Positions 1 to 7,787 of a stretch of DNA of 11,531 nt are shown here, in pieces. This stretch comes from Candidatus Sodaliphilus fimicaballi. GTDB lineage: Bacteria; Bacteroidota; Bacteroidia; Bacteroidales; Muribaculaceae. Within the stretch, counting starts at the first letter, position 1, and each line of letters opens with the position of its first letter. A model generated the notes under the pieces. That model saw only the letters and a list, made by a program, of their open reading frames with translations, was not told the origin of the DNA and did not search any database. Position numbers and translations under genes: made by a program. The DNA lies in contig JAGHTV010000453.1 of the NCBI GenBank assembly GCA_018065165.1, forward strand, positions 1 through 11,531, given 5' to 3'.

Positions 1-774
1 TTCAAGATCCGTGCTGGTCAATTCTACACTCCTCTTGGCTATGAGAACTATGACATCTCTCCCGCAACTCTGGAGACTGTTGACTTCTCTAACATCGTTT
101 ATCGCATTGCATGCCGCAACCCCTATGAGTACAACTTGGTTGACTACGGTCGTGACCTCGGTGTAATGTTCATGGGTGACCTCGGTGACAGCGGTAAGGG
201 CTTCAAGTACTTCCACTATGATGTTGCTTTGACAAACGGTTCAATTCCCTGCAAGGACGACCGCAACAACAGCAAGGACATCTATGTAAGTGCAACTATC
301 CGTCCCTTCAAGGGCTTCAACATCAAGGGTACTTTCAACTGGGGTGAGTACAGCACTCAAGCCCTCGCTGGTGGTACAGGTGTTGGCGCTGGCAAGTACA
401 GCCCCATGACACGCTGCGTCGTTGGTGCATGGTACAACGATCCTAACGGTCTCGATGTTCGCGCTGAGTATGGTATGATGAACTCAAAGGTTAACGATGT
501 TAAGGTTGTTGAAGAGCAAGGCGCTTACGCTCTCGTAGGTTACCACGCTGGCAAGTTCCTCCCCATCGTTCGTTGGGACATGTACAAGGACAAAGCTCAC
601 GAGACTACAACTAACAACTACAACCGTATCCTCGTAGGTCTTACTTATCAACCCATCAGCAACGTTAAGGTTCAACTTAACTACGGTCACTTCATGTATG
701 ACAAGAAAGTTAAGGATGCTGGCGGTCTTGAGAGCAGCGAGCAAATCCAACTCATGGGTCTCTTCAAGTTCTAA
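1..774 (+). CDS. Porin, OprO/OprP-like beta-barrel (partial, N-terminus outside window)
   Basis: This is an outer-membrane beta-barrel protein that would let small solutes, possibly anions such as phosphate, cross the outer membrane. The frame is open from base 1, so the 5' end lies outside the window; 258 residues are present. A TTG at 136 is only an internal Leu codon in this frame, because clear family sequence continues upstream of it. Visible features are the segment RAGQFYTPLGYEN near residues 4-16 and RDLGVMFMGDL near 50-60, both like the phosphate-selective porin O/P family. Alternating polar and aromatic strands follow, then a terminal strand ending LMGLFKF with a C-terminal Phe, the usual signal for outer-membrane assembly. 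Codon use is strongly biased (AAC, AAG, GGT, CGT), suggesting high expression. The family is fairly sure; phosphate selectivity is not shown. Confidence 0.8.
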   Translation, partial: FKIRAGQFYTPLGYENYDISPATLETVDFSNIVYRIACRNPYEYNLVDYGRDLGVMFMGDLGDSGKGFKYFHYDVALTNGSIPCKDDRNNSKDIYVSATIRPFKGFNIKGTFNWGEYSTQALAGGTGVGAGKYSPMTRCVVGAWYNDPNGLDVRAEYGMMNSKVNDVKVVEEQGAYALVGYHAGKFLPIVRWDMYKDKAHETTTNNYNRILVGLTYQPISNVKVQLNYGHFMYDKKVKDAGGLESSEQIQLMGLFKF

Positions 775-809
775 TTTGAAGGTTTAGATTCATTTAAAAA
801 AAGAAAACC

Positions 810-870
810 TAGGTGGGTTTTAAATCTTAATCAATTAAAACCCACCTAATCATAGACTTAACAATTTTTT
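810..870 (+). terminator. Long hairpin between porin and propeller gene, probable terminator
   Basis: A 14-bp perfect stem pairs 810-823 (TAGGTGGGTTTTAA) with 835-848, with an 11-base loop. It is preceded by an A-rich run (795-808) and followed, after a 16-base gap, by six T at 865-870. The A-run upstream would give a U-run on the other strand, but no minus-strand gene ends here. It probably separates porin transcripts from the next gene. It could also be an mRNA-stabilising stem, because the T-run is not directly adjacent. Confidence 0.6.
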
Positions 871-896
871 AATTAACCAAAAAAAACTAAAGTATT

Positions 897-1886
897 ATGA
901 AGAAATTATTAGTTCTTCTCGCTGTTTGCAGCCTCGGTATGGCTGTTAACGCACAACACCTCGGTACTGAGTATCGTTTGAAGAAAGTCGTAACTGTTCC
1001 TGGTCGTCAGGGTGTTGCAGCTGATAAGGATCACTTCTACATCAGCGACACACGTGGTATCTATGTTTACGATCGTAACTGGAACCTCGTTAACAAGCGC
1101 ACAGACAAGGAAGGTTTGTTCAACAATCCCGACGTAAAGAACGGTGGTGCTAACCACTTTGGTGATATCGACGTTTATGATGGCAAGATCTACACAGGTA
1201 ACGAGTACTTCAACCTGGGTCGTGGTCAGAACATCTCTATCGACATCTACGATGCTAAGACTCTTAAGTACATTGAGTCAATTCCTTGGAAGCCCGAAAG
1301 TGGTCAAGTAGAGGTATCAGGTCTTGCAGTAGACCGTGAGCGTGGCCTCGTATGGTTGAGCGACTGGGTAGACAGCCGTTATGTATATGCATACAGCCTG
1401 GAGACTAAGCAATACTACACTAAGGTTCAATGCCGTCCCGAGCCCTACTGGTGCCAAGGTATCTTCGTAGTTGATGGTACTATGCTTCTCGCTGCTGACG
1501 ATGGTGAGTCAACTTACCACATCTCTGACAACGTTTACAAGATGGACATCACTGGTGCTCCCTACACTGGCCTCGTTGATGGTACAGAGCCCGTTAAGGA
1601 TACTCCTTGGAGCGTTAAGACTGACAAGGACGGTAAGGTTGTTAAGCGTACAGGCAAGATCGCTGGTGGCGCTATGGGTGGCAAGGTTGAGCTCCTCCGT
1701 GAGATGACTGACTTCCGCCGTTGCGGTGAGATCGAAGGTCTCTGCATCGACCCCGTTACTGACGACCTCATGGTTCTCAACAACCGTGGTACTCAAATCA
1801 TCCTGGGTATGAGCCAAGGTCCATTCGTTGGCGAAGGTTACACAGGTGAGATCCACGAGCTCTACATCTATGAGAAGATCAAATAA
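897..1886 (+). CDS. Secreted beta-propeller-like protein of unknown function
   Basis: The 329-residue protein has a clear signal peptide (MKK, hydrophobic core 4-17, likely cleavage after VNA at residue 19), so it is exported to the periplasm or beyond. The mature part shows repeated strand motifs typical of propeller blades: FYISDTRGIYVYDRNW, DIDVYDGKIYTGNEY, SGLAVDRERGLVWLSDW, GIFVVDGTMLLAADD and EGLCIDPVTDDLMVLNN. These 'GLxxD...LwvsD' blades resemble the SMP-30/NHL or phytase-like-esterase propellers, but I cannot assign a family or an active site. The start follows an A-rich leader typical of the group. Codon use matches the porin upstream, suggesting strong expression. It lies 122 bp after the porin, with a hairpin between them, and 328 bp before glpT. 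No metal or catalytic signature was recognised, so function is left open. Confidence 0.8.
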   Translation: MKKLLVLLAVCSLGMAVNAQHLGTEYRLKKVVTVPGRQGVAADKDHFYISDTRGIYVYDRNWNLVNKRTDKEGLFNNPDVKNGGANHFGDIDVYDGKIYTGNEYFNLGRGQNISIDIYDAKTLKYIESIPWKPESGQVEVSGLAVDRERGLVWLSDWVDSRYVYAYSLETKQYYTKVQCRPEPYWCQGIFVVDGTMLLAADDGESTYHISDNVYKMDITGAPYTGLVDGTEPVKDTPWSVKTDKDGKVVKRTGKIAGGAMGGKVELLREMTDFRRCGEIEGLCIDPVTDDLMVLNNRGTQIILGMSQGPFVGEGYTGEIHELYIYEKIK

Positions 1887-1919
1887 TCTAAGATTATTTA
1901 ACTCATAATATAGAACCCG

Positions 1920-1952
1920 CCGGGGTGCCGTTAAGGCATCCCGGTTTTTTTT
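1920..1952 (+). terminator. Rho-independent terminator after propeller gene
   Basis: A 10-bp stem pairs 1920-1929 (CCGGGGTGCC) with 1935-1944, with one G-U wobble and a 5-base loop, followed at once by eight T (1945-1952). It starts 34 bases after the stop codon of the propeller gene and is a textbook intrinsic terminator. Confidence 0.92.
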
Positions 1953-2104
1953 ATCTATAATAAGACTGACGAAGGAGGAAAGACGACGTAATAAGATAAG
2001 GAATATATAAAGCTTAAAATAGGGAATAAGAGAGCATAGTTGCTGTAAATTTCGTTATTAAAAAAGAAAATTTCGTTTTGGTTATATTTTAGTTTCGCTA
2101 TGGT
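1953..2104. other. A/T-rich spacer upstream of the glpT promoter
   Basis: Part of a 328-bp gene-free stretch (1887-2214). Between the terminator and the glpT promoter I see no ORF, repeat or hairpin of note. A GAAGGAGGAAAGACG run at about 1970-1984 looks like a Shine-Dalgarno sequence, but no start codon or ORF follows it at a useful distance. It may hold upstream regulatory sites that cannot be named. Confidence 0.4.
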
Positions 2105-2135
2105 TTTGCAGTATAGTGTTTTTTTAGTACTTTTG
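2105..2135 (+). promoter_or_regulatory. Bacteroidetes-type promoter for glpT-like gene
   Basis: The -33 box TTTG lies at 2105-2108, followed by exactly 19 bp and the -7 box TACTTTTG (TAnnTTTG) at 2128-2135. Spacing and both boxes match the primary sigma factor consensus of Bacteroides and relatives. Transcription would begin near 2140, giving a leader of about 75 nt before the ATG at 2215. Confidence 0.8.
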
Positions 2136-2214
2136 TGTGTTATAAATTAACTGTACAATACAATCACATCAAACTGAAAAATTTCTAACTAACAAAAATT
2201 AATATCATCAAATT

Positions 2215-3627
2215 ATGGCAAACTTTTTAGCTCCTCCAGCTCACAAGCCTGAACAAACAGGTCCTGAAGCTGATGCTCGTTACAAAGCACTGCGTTGGCA
2301 AGTGTTCTTTGGTGCATTTATTGGTTATGCTGCATTCTACATCGTGCGCAAGAACCTTTCTATGGCGATTCCTTCGATTACAGAGTTGACCGGTGGACTC
2401 ATCAGTAAGGCCGACTTGGGTACAGTACTTGCAATGAATGCTGTTGCCTATGCATTTGCAAAGTTCTTCATGGCAACTATCAGCGACCGTAGCGACGCTC
2501 GCAAGTTCCTCCCTCTGGGTTTGATTCTTTCAGCCCTCTCAATGATGTTTATGATTGTCCCCATTGCCGGACTCGACATCGCTAACAACCCCGACAACAA
2601 GTGGCTTGCTATCGGTATCATGGGTGTACTCAACTTCATGGTAGGTTGGTTTAACGGTTTGGGTTGGCCTCCGTGCGGTCGCGTAATGACTCACTGGTTC
2701 TCACAGAATGAGCGTGGAACATGGATGAGTTTCTGGAACTGTGCCCACAATGTGGGTGGCGGTCTCGTAGGCCCCATGGCTACATACGGTGCACTGTGGT
2801 TTGGTAACTGGTTCTATGGCGAGCACACTGAGCTCTACTTCCTGGCTGGTACATTCATCTTCCCCGCTGCTGTAGCACTGCTCATCGCTGTTATCGCATT
2901 CTGCCTGTTGCGTGACAATCCTCAAAGTTGCGGTCTCTCTTCAGTAGAGAAGTGGCGCAACGACTTCCCCAAGAACTATAGCGAGAAGAGCGAGGAAGTC
3001 CTCTCAACTAAGGAAATCCTGTTCAAGTATGTCCTCAACAACAAGATGTTGTGGTTTGTAGCTCTTGCTAACGCATTTGTATATCTGGTACGCTATGGTG
3101 CTCTTGACTGGGCTCCTACCCTGCTCACCGAGAAGGGTATCGACCTGGAGAGTGCAGGTTGGGCTTACTTCGCATTTGAGTATGCTGCTATCCCCGGTAC
3201 AATCATTTGCGGTTGGATTAGCGATAAGATCTTCAAGGGTATGCGTGCATTACCCACCATCATCTTCATGGCTCTCGTGGCTATATTCATCGTCATTTAC
3301 TGGCAGGCAGGTGACAATCTCATGCTCAACCTCATTGGGCTTGTAGGTATCGGTTTCTTTATCTACGGTCCCGTGATGCTGATTGGTGTTCAGGCTCTTG
3401 ACCTCGCTCCCAAGAATGCAGCTGGTACAGCAGCTGGTCTTACTGGCTTCTTCGGTTACTTCTTTGGTACAGCTATCCTGGCAAACACACTGCTCGGTTA
3501 CATTGCTGAGTGGGATCCCTCACTCAATGGTACATTCATCCTGCTTCTCGCTGGTTGTATCCTCTCAATCGTGCTGATGGCCTTCACTTACAAGGAAGAG
3601 CGTTACCTCATGAAGAACAAGAAATAA
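2215..3627 (+). CDS. glpT: GlpT-family glycerol-3-phosphate (organophosphate):phosphate antiporter
   Basis: This is a 12-helix inner-membrane carrier of the major facilitator superfamily, organophosphate:Pi antiporter family. It would import glycerol-3-phosphate or a similar phosphate ester in exchange for phosphate. The 470 residues are slightly longer than E. coli GlpT. Key residues are recognisable: Arg45 in AFYIVRKNLSMAIP (E. coli Arg45), His160 in GWPPCGRVMTHWFSQ (E. coli His165) and Arg293 in YLVRYGALDWAPT (E. coli Arg269), the substrate-phosphate site of GlpT. A charged cytoplasmic loop near residues 243-270 separates the two six-helix halves. The gene has its own promoter and terminator, so it is probably monocistronic. 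The UhpT/UhpC sugar-phosphate branch shares much of this signature. The family is sure, but the exact substrate is inferred. Confidence 0.9.
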   Translation: MANFLAPPAHKPEQTGPEADARYKALRWQVFFGAFIGYAAFYIVRKNLSMAIPSITELTGGLISKADLGTVLAMNAVAYAFAKFFMATISDRSDARKFLPLGLILSALSMMFMIVPIAGLDIANNPDNKWLAIGIMGVLNFMVGWFNGLGWPPCGRVMTHWFSQNERGTWMSFWNCAHNVGGGLVGPMATYGALWFGNWFYGEHTELYFLAGTFIFPAAVALLIAVIAFCLLRDNPQSCGLSSVEKWRNDFPKNYSEKSEEVLSTKEILFKYVLNNKMLWFVALANAFVYLVRYGALDWAPTLLTEKGIDLESAGWAYFAFEYAAIPGTIICGWISDKIFKGMRALPTIIFMALVAIFIVIYWQAGDNLMLNLIGLVGIGFFIYGPVMLIGVQALDLAPKNAAGTAAGLTGFFGYFFGTAILANTLLGYIAEWDPSLNGTFILLLAGCILSIVLMAFTYKEERYLMKNKK

Positions 3628-3659
3628 TCACCATAGGTTATTATAAACAACTACATACG

Positions 3660-3693
3660 GTTGCCTCACTGCTGGTGAGGCAACTTTTGTTTT
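3660..3693 (+). terminator. Rho-independent terminator after glpT-like gene
   Basis: A perfect 10-bp stem pairs 3660-3669 (GTTGCCTCAC) with 3675-3684, with a 5-base loop, followed by TTTTGTTTT (3685-3693). It lies 33 bases after the stop codon. Confidence 0.92.
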
Positions 3694-3887
3694 ATAAGCT
3701 GTATAAGCATTCTAGGTTCTCTAGGCTTTCTAGGATCTATAACTATCAAAGCTAACTAGGCTTTCTAGACTTTCTAGGCCTTCTAGCCATTCTAGAATCT
3801 CTAGAAACTCTAGAGACACTAGAGTTAGAGACTAGAGGCTCTCTAGGCTATTTAGGATATCTAAGCACTCTAGACTATATAGCAATA
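3694..3887. repeat. CTAG-core tandem array with exact 9-bp period, about 20 units
   Basis: The tetramer CTAG occurs 14 times, starting at 3712, 3721, 3730, 3756, 3765, 3774, 3783, 3792, 3801, 3810, 3819, 3832, 3843 and 3870. Eight in a row (3756-3819) are spaced by exactly 9 bases. Degenerate units keep the phase: TTAG at 3852, CTAA at 3861, ATAG at 3879, and ATAAG at 3694 and 3703. The unit is roughly CTAGRNNNT: the CTAG core and the final T are kept while the middle bases vary. Spacing slips near 3748-3755 (8 bases), 3819-3831 (13) and 3832-3842 (11). The array fills the space between two convergent terminators. It has no convincing coding potential and its units are far too short for CRISPR. 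A similar three-unit array lies at 7872-7898. Function is unknown. Confidence 0.85.
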
Positions 3888-3888
3888 A

Positions 3889-3927
3889 AAATAAAAGTCC
3901 TCCAGAACCCAACATAAAGTTCTGGAG
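3889..3927 (-). terminator. Rho-independent terminator of the minus-strand GtaA-like gene
   Basis: Read on the minus strand, CTCCAGAAC (3927-3919) pairs perfectly over 9 bp with 3908-3900 across a 10-base loop, followed by GA and then a T-rich tail (3898-3889, CTTTTATTTT). It lies about 30 bases after the stop codon of the minus-strand gene. Confidence 0.85.
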
Positions 3928-3957
3928 AACTCGATTTTGTCTATGACTGTGATGATG

Positions 3958-6486
3958 TTATTTGCTCTTGTGCTTGAGCACTTGCATCCAGTAACCACCG
4001 ATTACTGAACGGGCACGGAAGCTTACCCACTGGCCGCTGTCGGTGTGGTGCCAGTCGCTGATGGGAACGCGAGATGTTGTCTCGTTGATGAACTTGTGAA
4101 CGGGATCGGCAAGTGCCTGGAATGTTGTAAGGTCGCTGCTCATAGCTGCTGTCCACATAATCCAGTCGTTCTTGGTGTACTCGCGACGGCAGTCGAGTGG
4201 CAAGCCGTAAGTGTTTTGCTTAGTGAGGTAGTAACTCATCTCTTTAGCAGTCACATCGTCGAAAAGATGTGTACCCCACATTGTATCCCATACCATATTA
4301 TATTTTTGGCTCCAAGTGTCGGGACGGTCAAATGCAAGGCGATAGTGGTCGCCACCATCGGCAGCCATCTCTTTCCACTTATCGGCCATTTCCTTGGCCT
4401 TGGCACCATACTTAGCTGCCACATCGGCCTTGCCCATCATTTGGGCAATCTCGGCATAGGCCTGAACGCCCATGATAGCCTTAATTGAGAGATTGGCATT
4501 GTGAGCCCAGTGACCAGCAAAGTCGTCGGTACACAACTGGTTAGTGGGATCAAGACCATTCTCGACTAGATAATCGGTCCACAGTGTGAGCAGGTCCCAG
4601 TACTTGGCAGCATAGTCGGGCTTACCCTCGGCCTTTGCAATGGCCGCAGCCAGGATCACCATATTGCCACTTTCCTCAACGGGCATATCGCCACCATACG
4701 ACTGACCACAGGCAATGGGATATGTTCCAAGGTCGTGAGCAGCAAAGGGCTTGGTCCAGCGACCAGAGCGACTGTATTCAAAGATACTGGTCATCATACC
4801 CTTCTGCAAGTCGGGATTGTAAGCAAGGAACAGTGGAGCCGATGGATAAGTGAGGTCAACGGTATTGATGCAACCGTTAGAGTTATTCTCCTTAGAGAAC
4901 CACATCAAGTTGCCGTCGGCATCGTTAAAGAGCTTGTGGGCACTCATCACCTGACGGTAGCTTGCAGCGAGCACCTCGGCATAGTTCTTGCCACCTGCCT
5001 CAAGGCCGTCGTTGTAGATTGTAGCGTCTACACGGCGACAGTGGGCCATGATATTCTCATAGCCGGCAGCATACTTCTCAAAGGCGTCGGTAATGCTTAC
5101 CTTGCCATCGTGAGCCCAGTAGCACTTGCGCAGGTCAAACATATACTTAATCGAGTATACATCGTCATAACCCATCATCATAAAGCCGCTGGCACTGGTT
5201 GCCTTGGTCACACTGCCCAGGTCCTCGCAATATGACATTGCGGGGTGCAGACGGTCGCGTGTAACCACCTCGTTGCCACCAGGTGTGATGGTGCCAGTGG
5301 TGATGAAGTCACGCTTCATTGTGTAATAGTCGCCCATGCCCACCTTGCGGCTAGGACCGTTGACACCAGCTACATAGGCATAACCCCAGTCGCAGCATAT
5401 CTGGTCGCCAGCACGATTGCAGTACTCCTGACTGATTGTGCCGCCTTTGGCGTAACTCAAACCGTTCTTGCTGAATGCACTTGCACGAGTAGCCTCGCTT
5501 TCCTCGCGAACGGCCATCTCGGGAGTGGTCTCAAAGTAGATTTGCACGCTGTGGCTCTTCTTGTCGTTGGCACGAACACGATAAGACACATAGTTGATGG
5601 GGGTTGACAGCAGGTCGAGGTCGTCATAGACCTGTAGTGCAGTAAACACCAGGTCAAGGTCAACGGGACCACACTGCATAGTGTAATAAGTTGATGTTGC
5701 CATCACATTGCAAGACTTCTGCACAGCAACATTGTCAAATGCTACCACGCCATCCTTCTCGCGATACATACCCATGTCGAGGTAAGCACCACCTGAGCCG
5801 TTGAGTACATGAGCGGCAAGTACATTCTTGCCCTTACGCAGGAGTTTTTTCTGTTCGGGAGTGAGCTTGTGCTTGAAGCCGAGGCCCCAACCACCTCCAC
5901 CAACGAGTTTCTCGCCGTTGAGGTAGATGTCAAAGTCATCGTCGTGAGAGTAAACCAGATAGACATCGCCAGCAAGGTTAACATCTCCCAACTCGACAGT
6001 ACGACGCACATAAATATCGGTGTTGTTACCTCCCCATTGAGTGTTGACGCGTGGATACTCGCCCTTGCTACCAAAGGCGGCCTTCTCGGTTCGCCATGCA
6101 CTGTCGTCAAAGTCGACAGCCATCCAGCCATCGGCAGGCTTATGGCGAGTAACAGCAGCCTCCCACAACAGTTCGTCGGTCATGGGAATGATAGATTCCA
6201 AAGCCAACTTGTTCTTGCCCAAGAAACGGTAAGTCTTGCCATCGACACGCAATGCACCTATCAATGGACGCTTCTGGTCGCACCAGTGTACTACGCTCTC
6301 ATCCATAAGTTTGTCGCTTGATGACCATATCGAGAAGAATGGATCAGACGTTAAGATAGGAACCGCAGGCACTCTTAACCCATTATGTGCCACGGGAGTA
6401 AAATTTACATCGGCAACATTAGCCAATCCCATTAAGGGACAAGAACTAATTGCCATAACATACAAAAACCATGCAATCTTTTTCAT
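3958..6486 (-). CDS. Secreted GtaA-like (glutaminase A / DUF4965 family) protein with inserted jelly-roll domain
   Basis: An exported protein of 842 residues. The start at 6486 is chosen because it opens directly on a signal sequence (MKKIAWFLYVMAISS) and lies about 25 bases after a probable transcription start; the in-frame ATG at 6543 is upstream of that promoter. Cys16 in ISSC could be a lipobox, so lipid anchoring is possible. Residues 31-100 (VPAVPILTSDPFFSIWSSSD) match the N-terminal part of the GtaA family. Residues about 105-245 (DFDDSAW, TDIYVRR, HDDDFDIYLNG, LNGSGGAYLDMGM) look like a galactose-binding jelly-roll inserted into that region. The C-terminal half is the alpha/alpha helical-hairpin domain with MPVEESGNM, TDDFAGHWAHNANLS, KYNMVWDTMWG, YGLPLDCRREYTKNDW and VPISDW. 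Family members are annotated as glutaminases, but a glycoside-directed activity is equally plausible in Bacteroidales. The substrate is unknown. Confidence 0.85.
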   Translation of the reverse strand: MKKIAWFLYVMAISSCPLMGLANVADVNFTPVAHNGLRVPAVPILTSDPFFSIWSSSDKLMDESVVHWCDQKRPLIGALRVDGKTYRFLGKNKLALESIIPMTDELLWEAAVTRHKPADGWMAVDFDDSAWRTEKAAFGSKGEYPRVNTQWGGNNTDIYVRRTVELGDVNLAGDVYLVYSHDDDFDIYLNGEKLVGGGGWGLGFKHKLTPEQKKLLRKGKNVLAAHVLNGSGGAYLDMGMYREKDGVVAFDNVAVQKSCNVMATSTYYTMQCGPVDLDLVFTALQVYDDLDLLSTPINYVSYRVRANDKKSHSVQIYFETTPEMAVREESEATRASAFSKNGLSYAKGGTISQEYCNRAGDQICCDWGYAYVAGVNGPSRKVGMGDYYTMKRDFITTGTITPGGNEVVTRDRLHPAMSYCEDLGSVTKATSASGFMMMGYDDVYSIKYMFDLRKCYWAHDGKVSITDAFEKYAAGYENIMAHCRRVDATIYNDGLEAGGKNYAEVLAASYRQVMSAHKLFNDADGNLMWFSKENNSNGCINTVDLTYPSAPLFLAYNPDLQKGMMTSIFEYSRSGRWTKPFAAHDLGTYPIACGQSYGGDMPVEESGNMVILAAAIAKAEGKPDYAAKYWDLLTLWTDYLVENGLDPTNQLCTDDFAGHWAHNANLSIKAIMGVQAYAEIAQMMGKADVAAKYGAKAKEMADKWKEMAADGGDHYRLAFDRPDTWSQKYNMVWDTMWGTHLFDDVTAKEMSYYLTKQNTYGLPLDCRREYTKNDWIMWTAAMSSDLTTFQALADPVHKFINETTSRVPISDWHHTDSGQWVSFRARSVIGGYWMQVLKHKSK

Positions 6487-6518
6487 AATTAGGCATTTAA
6501 CTATATAAAAATCAAACG

Positions 6519-6526
6519 CAAAGATA
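6519..6526 (-). promoter_or_regulatory. -7 box for the minus-strand GtaA-like gene
   Basis: On the minus strand 6526-6519 reads TATCTTTG, a match to TAnnTTTG. Transcription would start near 6512, about 25 nt before the ATG at 6486. No convincing TTTG -33 box is seen about 20 bp further upstream, so the promoter may be activator-dependent or weak. Confidence 0.6.
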
Positions 6527-6568
6527 GCAATTTTATTGCACATTTTATGCTAGTAGAAGTTATTGTGG

Positions 6569-6589
6569 CGGGAATTTTGCCGTTTCCCG
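6569..6589. promoter_or_regulatory. Inverted repeat between divergent genes, possible operator
   Basis: CGGGAA (6569-6574) and TTCCCG (6584-6589) form a dyad with a 9-base spacer in the 195-bp region between the GtaA-like gene and pdxA. A GAATTTTG near-match to the -7 consensus for the rightward direction sits inside it (6572-6579). It could be a repressor site or a short stem; this is weakly supported. Confidence 0.3.
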
Positions 6590-6681
6590 AAAATTTATTA
6601 ATTTAGCAAATTATTTATTATGGTTAAAACTATGCCCTAATGTGACATAGGTAGCAACCATGCATAAAACATTGACAATAA

Positions 6682-7779
6682 ATGGCAAACGAAAGAAAAA
6701 TACGCGTTGGCATTACCCAAGGGGACACCAACGGAATAGGCTACGAAGTGATCTTAAAGACACTTGCTGTGCCTGAATTTAACGAAATTTGCACCCCCAT
6801 CATCTATGGCTCGAGCAAAATCATGACCTTCCACCGCAAGGCACTTGACATGCCCGGATTCCCCGTGAACACCGTACGCAATGGGCAAATCAAAGAGCAC
6901 GCAATCAACTTGGTTGAGACTTGTGGCAATGAGGATGTCAAGGTAGAGTTTGGCAAGGCCGACAAGCAGGCAGGCCGTGCTGCATTCAACGCCCTGGAGG
7001 CAGCCATAAGTGACTTCAAGGCCGATGGCATTGATGTGATTGTAACAGCTCCTATCAATAAAGAGAACATCCAAAGCGAGCAATTCACCTTCCCCGGCCA
7101 TACCGAGTATCTCGAGACATGTGTGGGCGACGGCGACAAGGCCCTGATGGTGCTGTGCAACGAGAACCTGCGTGTAGCACTGGTTACCACTCACATGCCA
7201 CTGGCACAGGTTCCTGCCGCTATCACACCTGAAGCCATCAAGGAGAAAATGCACATCTTCAATCACTCGCTGCAACGCGACTTTGGCATCGTGCGTCCTC
7301 GCATAGCAGTGCTGTCGCTCAATCCCCACTCAGGCGAAAATGGTCTGCTTGGCAACGAGGAGAAGGACATCATTGCTCCTACGCTCAACGAGTTGTACAA
7401 CGACGAGCGCATATTGTGCTTTGGTCCCTATGCTGCCGACGGCTTCTTTGGCAACGGAACCTACCGCAAGTTTGACGGCGTGCTGGCAATGTACCACGAC
7501 CAGGGTCTTGCAGCATTCAAGACACTGGCAATGGACGATGGCGTAAACTTCACCGCCGGTCTTCCTTGCGTGCGCACTAGCCCCGACCACGGCACAGGTT
7601 ATGACATCGCAGGCCAGAATGTGGCTCACGAGAACTCGTTCCGCCAAGCCATCTACACCGCAATCGACATATATCGCAACCGCCAGCGTTGGGACGAGGC
7701 TCATACCAACCCACTGCGCAAGCAATACTTTGAGCGCGGCAAGGACAATGTGGTGCTTGACCTGACAAAGGATGAGTAA
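6682..7779 (+). CDS. pdxA: 4-hydroxythreonine-4-phosphate dehydrogenase PdxA
   Basis: This cytosolic enzyme oxidises 4-phosphohydroxy-L-threonine with NAD and, after decarboxylation, supplies the amino-ketone that PdxJ condenses with deoxyxylulose phosphate to make pyridoxine 5'-phosphate (vitamin B6). The 365 residues carry the full signature: GITQGDTNGIGYEV at the N-terminus, APINKENI, FPGHTEYL (His140), TTHMPLAQVP (His171), LNPHSGENG (His216), MYHDQGLAAFK (His272), VNFTAGLP and RTSPDHGTGYDIAG. His171, His216 and His272 correspond to the divalent-metal ligands of the E. coli enzyme. The ATG at 6682 is the only sensible start, because an ATG at 6660 is in another frame and soon stops. The gene is divergent from the GtaA-like gene. 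No clear terminator follows, so transcription could run on into the operon at 7918. A PdxA2-type enzyme of sugar-acid metabolism is less likely. Confidence 0.95.
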   Translation: MANERKIRVGITQGDTNGIGYEVILKTLAVPEFNEICTPIIYGSSKIMTFHRKALDMPGFPVNTVRNGQIKEHAINLVETCGNEDVKVEFGKADKQAGRAAFNALEAAISDFKADGIDVIVTAPINKENIQSEQFTFPGHTEYLETCVGDGDKALMVLCNENLRVALVTTHMPLAQVPAAITPEAIKEKMHIFNHSLQRDFGIVRPRIAVLSLNPHSGENGLLGNEEKDIIAPTLNELYNDERILCFGPYAADGFFGNGTYRKFDGVLAMYHDQGLAAFKTLAMDDGVNFTAGLPCVRTSPDHGTGYDIAGQNVAHENSFRQAIYTAIDIYRNRQRWDEAHTNPLRKQYFERGKDNVVLDLTKDE

Positions 7780-7787
7780 GACGATAA

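Noticed and set aside
1970..1984. GAAGGAGGAAAG as a ribosome binding site for a small gene
   Set aside because: No start codon with an open frame follows at suitable distance, and Bacteroidetes rarely depend on such sites.
3510..3755. Plus-strand ORF running from within the glpT-like gene into the CTAG array (Ser-Arg-x tripeptide repeats)
   Set aside because: It starts out of frame inside a well-supported gene, crosses a strong terminator, and its repeats simply reflect the 9-bp DNA period; stops break the frame where the spacing slips.
3694..3887. CTAG array as a CRISPR array
   Set aside because: The repeating unit is 9 bp in total, with a four-base conserved core; there are no 23-40 bp repeats, no unique spacers of similar size and no cas genes.
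4045..5607. Several long open frames on the plus strand opposite the GtaA-like gene
   Set aside because: They are shadows of a gene with clear family motifs; they show no recognisable domains and no promoters or terminators of their own.
6487..6543. Upstream start for the GtaA-like gene, adding 19 residues
   Set aside because: The extension lies across and upstream of the -7 box at 6519-6526, and the signal peptide begins exactly at the ATG at 6486.
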